The notes: generated by a model from the letters alone, not told the origin. A DNA stretch of 64,000 bases from Marinospirillum celere (GCF_900112235.1 NZ_FOLH01000005.1:62001-126000); one strand, 5' to 3'. Positions 28,086 to 37,294 are shown, counted from the first letter of the stretch. Numbers and translations are program-made.

Positions 28086-28746
28086 ATGAAAATTAAAGCA
28101 CTTACTTCTGAAGAGCCCAGAGTACTGATAAATGCCACTCAGATTTTTGAGTCCTTGCAGTCATAGCTGGAGAAGAGTTTGACCTACTGGCTACAGATGA
28201 TCTGGATGTCATGCTCGATCACCGACAGGGATTGCAAATAGCTACCGCTATCAAGCAACACACACTGTTAAGTATTCTGAAACAAGCTGTACCTGATTTA
28301 GTCAAGGTGTCCAGTGCTTCAAATCAATACAGTGCCATCACAGCTGAGGGCTACATGATTGACCTGGTGACTCAGGCAGGGCACCCCATGAAAGGCCAAG
28401 ACTTCAACCACTGCTGCAAAGTGATGACCTGCAGCCCGTGGAAATTGAGTCTTTAAAATGGCTAGCATCTGCACCTGCTTACACAGCAACCGTTTTTGAT
28501 ACCCAGGGTTACCCTTTGCACCTGGAAACAGTGGACCCCAGAGCTTTTGCACTACATAAATGGTTTATAGCCCAACAACCTGAGCGGCAAGCTATCAAAA
28601 AAGAAAGAGACCGCCAACAAGCAATTGCTGTCTCTCAGCTAGTGCGTAATTACCTTCCTGGGTTAGCCTATGCCAAAGCATTACAGCGCATTTTTCCTGG
28701 ACGAATTAATGAAATGCAACAAGATTTAGATGATTATTCATTTTGA
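28086..28746 (+). pseudogene. Frameshifted nucleotidyltransferase-fold protein (NTP_transf_8/GSU2403-like)
   Basis: Three frames together make one recognisable protein. The first is MKIKALTSEEPRVLINATQI ending at a stop near 28170. The second is AGEEFDLLATDDLDVMLDHR onward to about 28390. The third is DLQPVEIESLKWLASAPAY, then VDPRAFALHKWF and a helical C-terminus. The DLDVMLD-type acidic motif and the DPRAFALHK segment fit the nucleotidyltransferase-like family often linked to AbiE-type systems. At least two frameshifts (about 28155-28170 and 28390-28410) break it. Two short open segments at 28211 and 28438 are parts of it, not genes. Confidence 0.6.
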
Positions 28747-28789
28747 TTTACTTATAGATAGCCCATCATTTGCTCTCAGGTTAGTGTTG

Positions 28790-30640
28790 TCACCAGAAGT
28801 AATCTAAAGTCAGAGCTGCATCCACATCACCTGTATATCTCAGTTGGGAAGTCACTCCGAAGGACTTGGTAAAAGCGCGCGATGCATTAACTTCTACTGC
28901 AGGATTCCAGGAATCTGACTCCAGAGCATACCTCTGCCCTAGCTGTAGCCAGGCGTTAAGGTCACCAAAACTCTTTCTGAGTCCAATCAACGGTTCAAGT
29001 TCAAGTGGCTCACCCTGTAAGGTCACATGAAGATCCATACCAAACATAAATAAGCCATCAAAATAATCGTAGGCACGAAACAGCCCACCTGTGAAATAGG
29101 GGTCATAAAATTCAAGGCCCTGATCCTTGCCGTTGACGCCTGTTTTCAAATGCCATGCATAGAAGCTTTCTCCAGGAGCAATATGACGTGACGTAACCAT
29201 ATTTCTTATTCGGATAAATTCCAACTTGGAAAGGTAGCCACCTCTTCCACCCTCATACCTTAAGTCGAAATCAAATACGACCAACTCGCCACCCTCAAGA
29301 CTATTCTTTCCAACCTTGTCCAGGTAAAAAGGTGACCAACGTAGTACCAAGCTGGATATTTCGTCACTCCCAGCCACGCCAAAGGCAAAGCGCATTGGCC
29401 GCGTCCCCTCTGCAGGTGAAGGCAAGTCATCCGGGGGTTCAAAACGCAAGGAGGTATTAGCTGGCAGCTGAATACGACTATAAATGACCTGTCTTCTTTT
29501 CTCTTTTAAATAAGCTTCCTTCTCATCTGAATTCTGAGCTGAAAGCAAGTACTCATAATAGGAGAGCAGAACAGATAATATATGAATCCTGGCGTTCTCA
29601 TCGAGTTTTTCAAACGCGGAAGTATCACCCCTTATCCAGGAATCCAAAGCCGAACGCTCATAAATATCTAACTGGTTATACTTTGCAAGAAAAATCCTTT
29701 GAAATGATGGGTGATAGACAACTTCTTTGATGATTGAATTTTCCTGATCGGCATCACGTACCTTGTGAAACATTTCAACTGGTGAGTACCACAACACAGA
29801 GTTATTAATGTAGCGTTCGTCTTCAGTAACCAATGTCAATAGCTCAGCAATACGGTACGCGCAATTTTCAGTTAAAAAGTAATAATTAAACTTATTGCCA
29901 TGTACTTCCCACAGGTGCGCCATCATGAGTCGAGCAGAAAAATCATCCAGCTCCAACTGATAATCCCAAATATCTCTGTATTCCGTTCGCGAGTAAACCA
30001 AGTCCTGAGAGTAAAAGTGACCGTCAGAAAATCCGGATAAATAGCGGCCAGTCAAGCCTTTATATATGTAAACAGCAGTTAACTCATCTTCCGGTACCAT
30101 CGCACCAAAATTAAAGGTCAAATCCAATAATCGTCCACCTTCTTCCGTATTAACTCTGAGCAATGAATGTCCGAAGGTAGATGCAGGGTTGCCAAAATAA
30201 CCACTGACCAGAAGGATGCTTATGCTTTCAATTTCATCCGGCTTAGCCCAGGACAAAAACCTTTCACAACCCTGTTGTTTATTACTATATCCGGGGATAT
30301 CTAAATACTGGCTCAACCAAAGAAAGCGTGCTGGAAACTTACATAAAATGTCCTGCTCCTTTCCTTGAGAGTATAAAAGTTCATATTTATCGATCAAAGT
30401 TTCCATCTCAGATCTTGGATCAATATTACCCCTATCACTCAAAAAAAACTCACTACTCACAACCTTGCTTTCAGGTTTTCCATGTGGATCTTGATGCAAA
30501 AGCCTGAGCCAAGTTGACTTCTGATATAAAGCCAGCTCCATAGCTTGGCCCCATAGATTTTCTACTGACTTATCATCAGCGTAAGCCTGAATGGATAAAA
30601 AAAATAAAAAAGAGAAAAATATAATTTTAGTAATCATCAT
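28790..30640 (-). CDS. DUF4105 (Lnb-like periplasmic domain) outer-membrane protein
   Basis: The product is about 616 aa. A signal peptide (MMITKIIFFSFLFFLSIQAYA) precedes a domain with FGNPASTFGHSLLRVN and, about 100 residues later, YYFLTENCAYRIAELL. The paired His and Cys motifs are characteristic of DUF4105, a family with papain/NlpC-like features that includes the Lnb lipoprotein acyltransferases. The last 200 residues look like barrel strands ending DYFW. The start is uncertain: ATG 30640 lies directly after a terminator U-run, with no Shine-Dalgarno. Upstream starts at 30688-30667 would read through the hairpin. It pairs with the DUF3015 gene. Confidence 0.8.
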   Translation of the reverse strand: MMITKIIFFSFLFFLSIQAYADDKSVENLWGQAMELALYQKSTWLRLLHQDPHGKPESKVVSSEFFLSDRGNIDPRSEMETLIDKYELLYSQGKEQDILCKFPARFLWLSQYLDIPGYSNKQQGCERFLSWAKPDEIESISILLVSGYFGNPASTFGHSLLRVNTEEGGRLLDLTFNFGAMVPEDELTAVYIYKGLTGRYLSGFSDGHFYSQDLVYSRTEYRDIWDYQLELDDFSARLMMAHLWEVHGNKFNYYFLTENCAYRIAELLTLVTEDERYINNSVLWYSPVEMFHKVRDADQENSIIKEVVYHPSFQRIFLAKYNQLDIYERSALDSWIRGDTSAFEKLDENARIHILSVLLSYYEYLLSAQNSDEKEAYLKEKRRQVIYSRIQLPANTSLRFEPPDDLPSPAEGTRPMRFAFGVAGSDEISSLVLRWSPFYLDKVGKNSLEGGELVVFDFDLRYEGGRGGYLSKLEFIRIRNMVTSRHIAPGESFYAWHLKTGVNGKDQGLEFYDPYFTGGLFRAYDYFDGLFMFGMDLHVTLQGEPLELEPLIGLRKSFGDLNAWLQLGQRYALESDSWNPAVEVNASRAFTKSFGVTSQLRYTGDVDAALTLDYFW

Positions 30641-30669
30641 AAAAAATGGCGGACTTGAGTCCGCCATTT
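30641..30669 (-). terminator. Rho-independent terminator after the DUF3015 gene
   Basis: On the minus strand a perfect 12-bp stem (30669-30658 / 30655-30644) has a 2-base centre and is followed by six U (30646-30641). It ends one base before the probable start codon of the DUF4105 gene, so it may act as an attenuator between the two genes. Confidence 0.85.
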
Positions 30670-30691
30670 CCATCAAAGTAATGTTCAAGAC

Positions 30692-31180
30692 TTAAATAGA
30701 AGAGCAATCCTGTCCTGTTACCTGATGTAACTGACCATGCAGTTGATCTGCTAATTCATAACGAGTTTTGGAAGAATAGCTAGGCTGAGCAACTGATTCC
30801 GCAAATTGACCGCGCAGCTCGGAACCAACACTTGCGTGTACATCTGCAGGGCAGCCAGCAACGCTCAACAAAGTAGCAAAATGCTCACCCTGGCCTTGTG
30901 CAAGATCATTTTCCAACTGGGGGTAAGACTCATAAATAAAAGCTGCAGTGCGCGCCTGGCCACCTTTACATGTATCCGGGGATGACAGTTGTGAACTGAC
31001 TGCCGTGGTACCCAAGTCCCAAGTGATGTTAGTAATTACCGCCACCACACCATGGTTTGGAGCAATAAGGCCACCCAAGCCGCAATCGGTATAAATTTCT
31101 GCAAAGTCACGGGCTTGAGCATTTCCCATGCCAAAAATCAGACCTACTGACAAAGCTGCTGTAGCAACAATCTTTTTCAT
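30692..31180 (-). CDS. DUF3015 family periplasmic protein
   Basis: This 162-aa protein has a signal peptide ending GNAQA. The mature part carries the family pattern D-C-G-L-G-G, AVITNITWDLGTTA, SSPDTC and a GEHFATLL...GC segment. AAGGAAACTAATC precedes the ATG. The function is unknown. DUF3015 genes commonly neighbour DUF4105 genes, and here the pair is adjacent, separated by a terminator. Confidence 0.85.
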   Translation of the reverse strand: MKKIVATAALSVGLIFGMGNAQARDFAEIYTDCGLGGLIAPNHGVVAVITNITWDLGTTAVSSQLSSPDTCKGGQARTAAFIYESYPQLENDLAQGQGEHFATLLSVAGCPADVHASVGSELRGQFAESVAQPSYSSKTRYELADQLHGQLHQVTGQDCSSI

Positions 31181-31409
31181 GATTAGTTTCCTTAGTCTTA
31201 ATTTCCAATATAGTTCCCTGCTTGTCCTACTGCAAACAAGCGGGGTAAATTAATCACATTTCCGCCATGTATTCAAGCTTTCTCAACCCTAATCTTGAAT
31301 TCATATCAATCAAGCTATTTCAAAGAATCTTTACTTAAGTATTTCTGTAGAGCCTCACTCAAGCTAGAATATGCGCAACCGACAACAAACCCTTTTTCAG
31401 AGGTTAGCC

Positions 31410-33242
31410 ATGCCCACTTACCGTTCCCGCACTACTACCGAAGGCCGCAATATGGCTGGTGCTCGTGCCCTTTGGCGCGCCACTGGCATGAAGGATGATG
31501 ACTTTCAAAAACCCATCATCGCTGTTGCCAATTCCTTCACCCAGTTTGTGCCCGGTCACGTCCATCTGAAGGATATGGGCCAGCTGGTCGCTCGCGAGAT
31601 TGAAAAAGCGGGTGGCGTTGCCAAAGAATTCAACACCATAGCCGTGGATGATGGTATTGCCATGGGCCATGATGGCATGCTCTATTCCCTGCCCAGCCGT
31701 GACCTGATTGCCGACTCGGTGGAATACATGGTCAACGCCCACTGTGCTGATGCGCTAGTGTGTATTTCCAACTGTGACAAGATCACCCCTGGCATGCTGA
31801 TGGCTGCTATGCGCCTGAATATTCCGGTGATTTTTGTATCCGGTGGCCCCATGGAAGCGGGTAAAACCAAACTGAGCGAGCACGGCCTGGACTTGGTTGA
31901 TGCCATGGTTATTGCTGCCTCGGATGCCAGTGATGAAACCGTCGCTGAATATGAGCGCTCTGCCTGCCCGACTTGCGGCTCCTGCTCTGGCATGTTCACT
32001 GCCAACTCCATGAACTGCCTCACTGAAGCTCTGGGTCTTTCTCTGCCTGGCAATGGCACCACCCTGGCCACCCACTCCGACCGTCGCCGCCTGTTTGAAG
32101 AAGCCGGACAACGTATCGTCGAGCTGGCCAAGCGCCATTATGAGCAGGATGATTATTCCGTACTACCGCGCTCCATTGCCAACCAGGGTGCCTTCACGAA
32201 TGCCATGGCTCTGGATATCGCCATGGGCGGCTCCACCAATACCATTCTGCACCTGCTGGCACTGGCCCAGGAAGCTGAAGTGGATTTCGACCTCAGTGAT
32301 ATTGACCGCCTATCCAAACAAATTCCGCAGCTTTGCAAGGTGGCACCCAATACCCAGAAATACCACATTGAAGATGTTCACCGCGCTGGTGGGATTTTTG
32401 GCCTCTTGGGCGAGCTGGATCGCGCTGGTCTGTTAAATACTGAGCTGGCCACGGTGCACAGCAAAACCTTTGCTGAAGCTCTGGAAACCTGGGATATTCT
32501 GCGCAAACCCACGCCTGAAGTCCTCGAGTTCTACCGGGCTGGACCTGCAGGCATTCCAACGCAGCAAGCTTTCAGCCAATCCACCCGCTGGAACAGCCTG
32601 GATGCTGACCGTGAGAATGGCTGTATTCGCAATCTGGAAAATGCCTTTTCTAAAGAAGGCGGCCTCGCTGTACTCTACGGCAATCTGGCTGAAGACGGCT
32701 GTGTGGTCAAAACCGCCGGGGTCGAAGATGAGCTGCTGGTTTTCCGAGGCACTGCCCATGTCACTGAGTCCCAAGAGGAAGCCGTTGCCAATATTCTGGA
32801 AGGTAAGGTCAAGGAAGGCGATGTGGTGATCGTTCGCTATGAAGGCCCCAAAGGTGGCCCAGGCATGCAGGAAATGCTCTACCCCACCAGCTACATTAAA
32901 TCCAAGGGCCTGGGCAAAGCTTGCGCGCTGCTCACCGATGGTCGCTTCTCTGGAGGCACTTCCGGGCTGTCTATTGGCCATGCTTCTCCCGAAGCAGCAG
33001 CGGGTGGTGCCATCGGCCTGGTTCAAAACGGCGACTCCATTCTGATCGATATCCCCAACCGTCGTATCGATGTGGAAATCAGTAATGAAGAACTAGCCCA
33101 ACGCCGTGCCGAACAGGATAAGAAAGGCTGGAAGCCTGCCAAGCCACGTGATCGCAAGGTGTCTGCGGCTCTGAAAGCCTATGCATTGTTGGCCACTTCA
33201 GCCGACAAGGGTGCTGTCCGTGATCTGTCGAAACTGGATTAA
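31410..33242 (+). CDS. ilvD: Dihydroxy-acid dehydratase
   Basis: This 610-aa iron-sulfur enzyme makes the keto acids of valine and isoleucine (E. coli 616 aa, very similar throughout). Cluster-ligand cysteines are seen in CISNCDKI (Cys118 and Cys122) and CPTCGSC (186-192). The C-terminal [20 protein letters not shown] is diagnostic. I chose ATG 31410 ([12 protein letters not shown]), with AGAGG upstream; a start at 31371 would add 13 unmatched residues. The 3' end overlaps the next gene by 23 bp. Confidence 0.97.
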   Translation: MPTYRSRTTTEGRNMAGARALWRATGMKDDDFQKPIIAVANSFTQFVPGHVHLKDMGQLVAREIEKAGGVAKEFNTIAVDDGIAMGHDGMLYSLPSRDLIADSVEYMVNAHCADALVCISNCDKITPGMLMAAMRLNIPVIFVSGGPMEAGKTKLSEHGLDLVDAMVIAASDASDETVAEYERSACPTCGSCSGMFTANSMNCLTEALGLSLPGNGTTLATHSDRRRLFEEAGQRIVELAKRHYEQDDYSVLPRSIANQGAFTNAMALDIAMGGSTNTILHLLALAQEAEVDFDLSDIDRLSKQIPQLCKVAPNTQKYHIEDVHRAGGIFGLLGELDRAGLLNTELATVHSKTFAEALETWDILRKPTPEVLEFYRAGPAGIPTQQAFSQSTRWNSLDADRENGCIRNLENAFSKEGGLAVLYGNLAEDGCVVKTAGVEDELLVFRGTAHVTESQEEAVANILEGKVKEGDVVIVRYEGPKGGPGMQEMLYPTSYIKSKGLGKACALLTDGRFSGGTSGLSIGHASPEAAAGGAIGLVQNGDSILIDIPNRRIDVEISNEELAQRRAEQDKKGWKPAKPRDRKVSAALKAYALLATSADKGAVRDLSKLD

Positions 33243-33921
33243 GGCAACAACCCTCGGCCTGCTGACCAGCCTCTTGCTGGTCGGCTGTGCCAGTGGGCCG
33301 CAGCAAGCTACTTTTGAAGAGGCTACAGAAACCAGCGTTTGGGTCTGTGATGACCAGGATGTCATGCAGACACGCCACACCGACAATCAACTTTGGCTAC
33401 AGCTACCCAACTCGGATTCCTGGCTTGAACTTAACCGAGGTCGCTCCGCCTCTGGCAGCCTCTATGAAAATGCCCAGGACACTCGCTTCTGGTCTCAGGG
33501 TGAAAGAGCAAGGGTATTTACGCCACACCAGGAATGGAGTTTCTGCCATCTGGAAGCACGCGGTGCTCACGATGAGGTGGATGCCACCGCCTTGATTGCA
33601 GGCACGGATAACTCCCCAGATGCCCTGACCTTGCGTGCAACTGGTCACCATCCTGGCTGGCTATTGGAAATTCGCCAGAAGGGCGAAGGCAGCCTGAGCT
33701 TTAACTTCGGTACAGAGACTCACGACCTGACTGGGATCGAACAGACCCATCAGGATTTGATTGTCCGACGTTACCAAGCCCAGCTTCCAGATGGCGAACC
33801 TTTTCAGTACCAGGTAGAAAATGTGATGTGTATTGACATCAAATCCGGAGAGCCTTTTCAGCACCGGGTTGAAATGACTTTCCAGGGACAAACCTACAGG
33901 GGTTGCGGACAAAGTTTTTAA
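33220..33921 (+). CDS. Lipoprotein with MliC-like lysozyme-inhibitor domain and COG3650-like domain
   Basis: GTG 33220 (AAGGG 8 nt upstream) gives 233 aa with lipobox L-L-V-G-C. Residues roughly 35-105 follow the MliC/PliC pattern: V-W-V-C, then LWLQLP, then [20 protein letters not shown]. The second half ([14 protein letters not shown] through QTYRGCG) resembles the COG3650 domain. MliC proteins protect peptidoglycan from C-type lysozyme. That role is inferred from motifs. Longer in-frame starts lie inside ilvD. A terminator follows. Confidence 0.7.
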   Translation: MICRNWIKATTLGLLTSLLLVGCASGPQQATFEEATETSVWVCDDQDVMQTRHTDNQLWLQLPNSDSWLELNRGRSASGSLYENAQDTRFWSQGERARVFTPHQEWSFCHLEARGAHDEVDATALIAGTDNSPDALTLRATGHHPGWLLEIRQKGEGSLSFNFGTETHDLTGIEQTHQDLIVRRYQAQLPDGEPFQYQVENVMCIDIKSGEPFQHRVEMTFQGQTYRGCGQSF

Positions 33922-33954
33922 CAGCTAATCTTGCCAGTAATTAAATCTTACCTG

Positions 33955-33991
33955 ACACCCCCGCAGCCCTGGTTGCGGGGGTGTTGTTTTT
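33955..33991 (+). terminator. Rho-independent terminator after the MliC-like gene
   Basis: The 11-bp stem ACACCCCCGCA (33955-33965) / TGCGGGGGTGT (33974-33984) has an 8-nt loop and is followed by TGTTTTTA. It closes the ilvD-lipoprotein unit. Confidence 0.9.
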
Positions 33992-34007
33992 ATTGAAGGA
34001 AAAAACA

Positions 34008-34424
34008 ATGCTAGCCAAACTTCACCTACTCATGAACGAACTGGATCATGCCCGCTTGGAACGGCTGGTGGATTCCCCTGAATACAACAAGATGCCTGTC
34101 GCCCAGGCCCTGGCTGAACGCCTGGATAACGCTGATATAGCAGCACCCGAAGAAATTCCTGCTGACCTGGTCAGCATGCATAGCCGTATCCGCTTTCGCG
34201 ACTTAAAAGCCGACCTCCTGATGGAAAAGGAATTGGTCTACCCGCATAATTTAAAACAAGATGCCACCGACCAGCTTTCGGTTATGGCACCCCTGGGAGC
34301 CGCTCTTCTTGGCGCACGTGTCGGTGAAGAAGTTCACTGGCAACTTCCCAATGGCAAGGATGCGGCCTTGATGGTTGAAGAAATCCTCTACCAGCCTGAA
34401 CAGGCGGGTGAACTCTATCGCTAA
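34008..34424 (+). CDS. rnk: Regulator of nucleoside diphosphate kinase
   Basis: The 138-aa product closely follows E. coli Rnk: MNELDHARLERLVDSPEY, the SMHSRIRFRDL segment, then [20 protein letters not shown] and a final YQPEQAGE. Rnk is a GreA/GreB relative that binds RNA polymerase near the secondary channel but lacks the long coiled coil. I chose ATG 34008, with GAAGG upstream; ATG 33981 overlaps the terminator U-tract. Confidence 0.93.
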   Translation: MLAKLHLLMNELDHARLERLVDSPEYNKMPVAQALAERLDNADIAAPEEIPADLVSMHSRIRFRDLKADLLMEKELVYPHNLKQDATDQLSVMAPLGAALLGARVGEEVHWQLPNGKDAALMVEEILYQPEQAGELYR

Positions 34425-34502
34425 AATACCTTATAAATCTGTACTTGCATAAAAGCTGACCACCAGTATATTTACGTTCGCTTAAATTAAAAGGAACTCA
34501 TC

Positions 34503-35075
34503 ATGAAAAAACAATTAACTCTAGTAGCAGTAGCCAGCTTGTTAATGGCGTCCCATAGTTTTGCTCAAACACCTAGCTACAACTACGTTGAAGGTGGCTT
34601 AGCTCTCTATCCCGGTGCAACCGATGCAGACCAGACCTTTATTGGTCCAACCGGTCGTGGCGCTATGGAACTGGAAGAACTCACAGGTATAGATAACCTC
34701 TTTGCCTATGGCGGCCTTACTTACCTGACTGATGATTTCGATTACACCAATTTTCATGCTGGCATTGGATATGCCCACTTCCTTGATGCTCAAACCAGCG
34801 TCTGGGGTGGTGGTAACATCGAATATCAAAAACTATCTTTTTCTGGCTTTTCCAGTAGCGATACTTCTATTGCTCTACGCGGTGGAATTCGCCATCAACT
34901 CAACCAAGACCTAGAAGTCGGTGGTGGACTCAGGCTGGTTACTGGTGATTGGGACTATTTAGGCCTTAGCGGTACAGCACGCTACCAGCTGCAAGACAAC
35001 CTTTATGCACTTGCTGAGGTTGATATTTGGGATGGCGATGTAGGTGTTATCGGCGGTGTTGGGATGACCTTTTAA
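34503..35075 (+). CDS. Small outer-membrane beta-barrel protein
   Basis: The 190-aa product has a signal peptide ending HSFA before QTPSYNY. The mature protein alternates short amphipathic strands (YVEGGLALYPG, TNFHAGIGYAHF, IALRGGIRHQL) and ends GGVGMTF, the C-terminal aromatic expected of barrels, perhaps eight strands. AAAGGAAC lies just upstream of the ATG. No specific function is recognised. Confidence 0.72.
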   Translation: MKKQLTLVAVASLLMASHSFAQTPSYNYVEGGLALYPGATDADQTFIGPTGRGAMELEELTGIDNLFAYGGLTYLTDDFDYTNFHAGIGYAHFLDAQTSVWGGGNIEYQKLSFSGFSSSDTSIALRGGIRHQLNQDLEVGGGLRLVTGDWDYLGLSGTARYQLQDNLYALAEVDIWDGDVGVIGGVGMTF

Positions 35076-35130
35076 TAGATCCTAAAGACACACTCTTCGT
35101 AGCCTGGAATAAGTTGTCTTTTACAGTAAA

Positions 35131-35170
35131 CTATCCCCTTTTTTGGAAGCCACTTTAAAAAAGGGGATAG
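35131..35170 (+). promoter_or_regulatory. 14-bp perfect hairpin covering the ribosome-binding site of the 35175 gene
   Basis: CTATCCCCTTTTTT (35131-35144) and AAAAAAGGGGATAG (35157-35170) are exact reverse complements with a 12-nt loop. The right arm contains the only Shine-Dalgarno (AAGGGGA), ending four bases before the ATG at 35175. If both arms are transcribed, the ribosome-binding site is fully paired. No U-run follows, so it is not a terminator. Confidence 0.65.
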
Positions 35171-35174
35171 CAGC

Positions 35175-36293
35175 ATGGCAAAGCAGCACCTTCAATTAAC
35201 AACCTTTGTTCTGGTCCTGATCTTAATTGCAGGCTGCAGTTCAACCCCCACTGCCAGTACTGATCCAGGCAATCATCAATATACTCAAACCCCTTGCTGG
35301 CTCCATACGCCTTACAGCAGTCAAGCACAAGGTGTCATTGCGATTACTGCTGAGTTCGGTTCAGGTGATACCAAGGCCCTCAGTCGTGAAATGGCTGTAG
35401 CCTCGCTAGCCGAAGTGTATAACCTGTCTACTCAAGGGCTGGATGAGCAGGACATCTACCAGAACACCATCTCACTAAGCGGTCATTCTATTGGCCTGGC
35501 ACCTACTTGGACTCATGCTGGTCAACATATCAGTTACGCCTACCTCGCTAACACTCAAGCCGATCACTGGGTTTTAAATTCCTGCGCACAACCCCGCTGT
35601 CAGCCTGAGCGCTGCTCTCCCAGCTGGCTCTGTGAAGAAAATACCAACCATTACTTATCAGCAGTGACCGTGAGCCAACTAGCGGCCACACAAAGAGAAC
35701 AATATCGCTTCTTATTTGAAAATGCTTTGGCACAGCTGCGAACAACTCATGGCGTCAAGGTTGAAGCCAGCCGTGCGCAGTTGCATACCCGTAGTGGCAG
35801 TGCTCTGAATCTAAGCAGCTATTTACGCGAGCGTGAGCACTCCTCTTTTCAGTTCAGTGAAATGAGTGGTTCTGTACCTTTGGTATTGACCGACTCTTGC
35901 CGTTACGACACTACTCTTTATGGACGCCTAATGCTCAAAGGTGTTACCAATCCTCATGCTGATCTCCTACCTATTAATCAAGACTGGCATCTGGATTTAA
36001 GTAGCCCAGGAGAAGGCATGGCTGTGGGCCATTTTTCCGGCATGCTGTCACACAACCTGATTTCTTTGAGAATTGAATATGCACTGCGTAATGCTTTACT
36101 GGAATTGGCGCGCAGCCATCAAGTACAAATTACCAGTGACCAGTTGCACATTAACAACCTGGATGGCGGCTACTATTCAATGGAATTGGTGACTGAAGAC
36201 ACCCAAATGCAAATGCGCGTCAGGGTCCGAAGTGTCCGTTTCCTGGGCACTTCGGATGACCCTGACGTCTATGTGCTGGTGGAAGGAATGTAA
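35175..36293 (+). CDS. Putative lipoprotein with a Cys-rich insert, family not recognised
   Basis: This 372-aa product has a lipobox L-I-A-G-C. After the anchor comes a region reminiscent of LPP20-like domains (CWLHTPYSSQAQGVIAITA). A cluster of cysteines spaced C-x4-C-x4-C-x5-C (in SCAQPRCQPERCSPSWLC) follows, and a second mixed alpha/beta part ends VRVRSVRFLGTSDDPDVYVL. The periplasmic or outer-membrane location follows from the lipobox. Its ribosome-binding site lies in a perfect hairpin. The function is unknown. It is convergent with the next gene, one base apart. Confidence 0.65.
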   Translation: MAKQHLQLTTFVLVLILIAGCSSTPTASTDPGNHQYTQTPCWLHTPYSSQAQGVIAITAEFGSGDTKALSREMAVASLAEVYNLSTQGLDEQDIYQNTISLSGHSIGLAPTWTHAGQHISYAYLANTQADHWVLNSCAQPRCQPERCSPSWLCEENTNHYLSAVTVSQLAATQREQYRFLFENALAQLRTTHGVKVEASRAQLHTRSGSALNLSSYLREREHSSFQFSEMSGSVPLVLTDSCRYDTTLYGRLMLKGVTNPHADLLPINQDWHLDLSSPGEGMAVGHFSGMLSHNLISLRIEYALRNALLELARSHQVQITSDQLHINNLDGGYYSMELVTEDTQMQMRVRVRSVRFLGTSDDPDVYVLVEGM

Positions 36294-36294
36294 A

Positions 36295-37224
36295 CTACCC
36301 GTCCTGGTTAATTTTGGTGATCAACTCCTGAAGCACCTGTTCGGCCTGGTCATTTTCAACCTGACAGGTGCCTGCATTCAAATGACCACCGCCGTTGTAG
36401 TTAAGACACAACTCACCCACATTGGTATTGGACGTTTTGTTCAAAATGGATTTGCCAATTGCAAAAACGGTGTTCTGCTTTTTCAAACCCCACATTACAT
36501 GGATGGAAATATTGCACTGGGGGTACAAGGCATAAAGCGTGAAGCGATTGGTTGCATAGATGGTTTCCTGCTCACGCAAATCCAAGACCACGAGATTGCC
36601 GTGCACACTGGCACATTTTTGCAACTGCTGCCGCGCCTTGCTGTCATGCTCAAAATATAGCTGAGTGCGCTCCTTAACATCCGGCAGTTCCAGAATCTGC
36701 TCAATACTGTGGTTACGGCAATAATCAATCAACTGCATCATCAATTGATAGTTGGAAATACGAAACTCCCGGAAGCGACCCAAGCCAGTGCGTGCGTCCA
36801 TAATGAAGTTCAGCAGTACCCAGCCTTCCGGGTTCAAAACTTCATCTTCAGTGAAGTTGGCCGAATCTCCTTTGTCCACAGCCTCCATCATGTCATCCCA
36901 GCGTGCTGGGAAAGCCTTGTGTCCGCCATAGTAGTCAAACACCACCCGCGCAGCTGAAGGAGCATCCGGGTCAATAATATGATTATCGGCCTTGTTTTCG
37001 TTGCGCAGGGTTTCACTCAAATGGTGATCAAATGCCAGATGGCAACCAGGCACATAAGGCAGGTTGGTGGTGATGTCTTTGCCCGTGATTTCGACCTTCC
37101 CATCCTGCATATCCTTGGGGTGTACGAATTGAATATCATCAATCAGATCCAGGTGCTTCAAAAGAGCGGCACAGACCAAACCATCAAAATCGCTGCGCGT
37201 CACCAGACGATACTTTTCTGACAT
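36295..37224 (-). CDS. DHH-family phosphoesterase (exopolyphosphatase-like)
   Basis: The product is 309 aa. An N-terminal Asp motif (TRSDFDGLVCAALLK, Asp12 and Asp14) and the DHH triad in AFDHHLSE form the metal site. A C-terminal DHHA1-type GGGHLNAGT binds substrate phosphate. Such proteins hydrolyse phosphodiesters such as oligoribonucleotides, pAp or cyclic dinucleotides. The common label exopolyphosphatase is not proven. It is divergent from pepN. Confidence 0.82.
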   Translation of the reverse strand: MSEKYRLVTRSDFDGLVCAALLKHLDLIDDIQFVHPKDMQDGKVEITGKDITTNLPYVPGCHLAFDHHLSETLRNENKADNHIIDPDAPSAARVVFDYYGGHKAFPARWDDMMEAVDKGDSANFTEDEVLNPEGWVLLNFIMDARTGLGRFREFRISNYQLMMQLIDYCRNHSIEQILELPDVKERTQLYFEHDSKARQQLQKCASVHGNLVVLDLREQETIYATNRFTLYALYPQCNISIHVMWGLKKQNTVFAIGKSILNKTSNTNVGELCLNYNGGGHLNAGTCQVENDQAEQVLQELITKINQDG

Positions 37225-37294
37225 GGAAGTCTCCTGTTAAGTTACACTGTTTTAAAAATAACACCCTTTGTTAACCTTTTCGAGGCAAATCAGG

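Noticed and set aside
28211-28746. Two separate small genes (81 and 102 codons)
   Set aside because: Together with an upstream frame they form one nucleotidyltransferase-like protein; the separate starts are incidental.
35131-35170. Terminator for the 34503 barrel gene
   Set aside because: The stem has T in the left arm and A in the right arm with no U-run afterwards on either strand, so intrinsic termination is unlikely.
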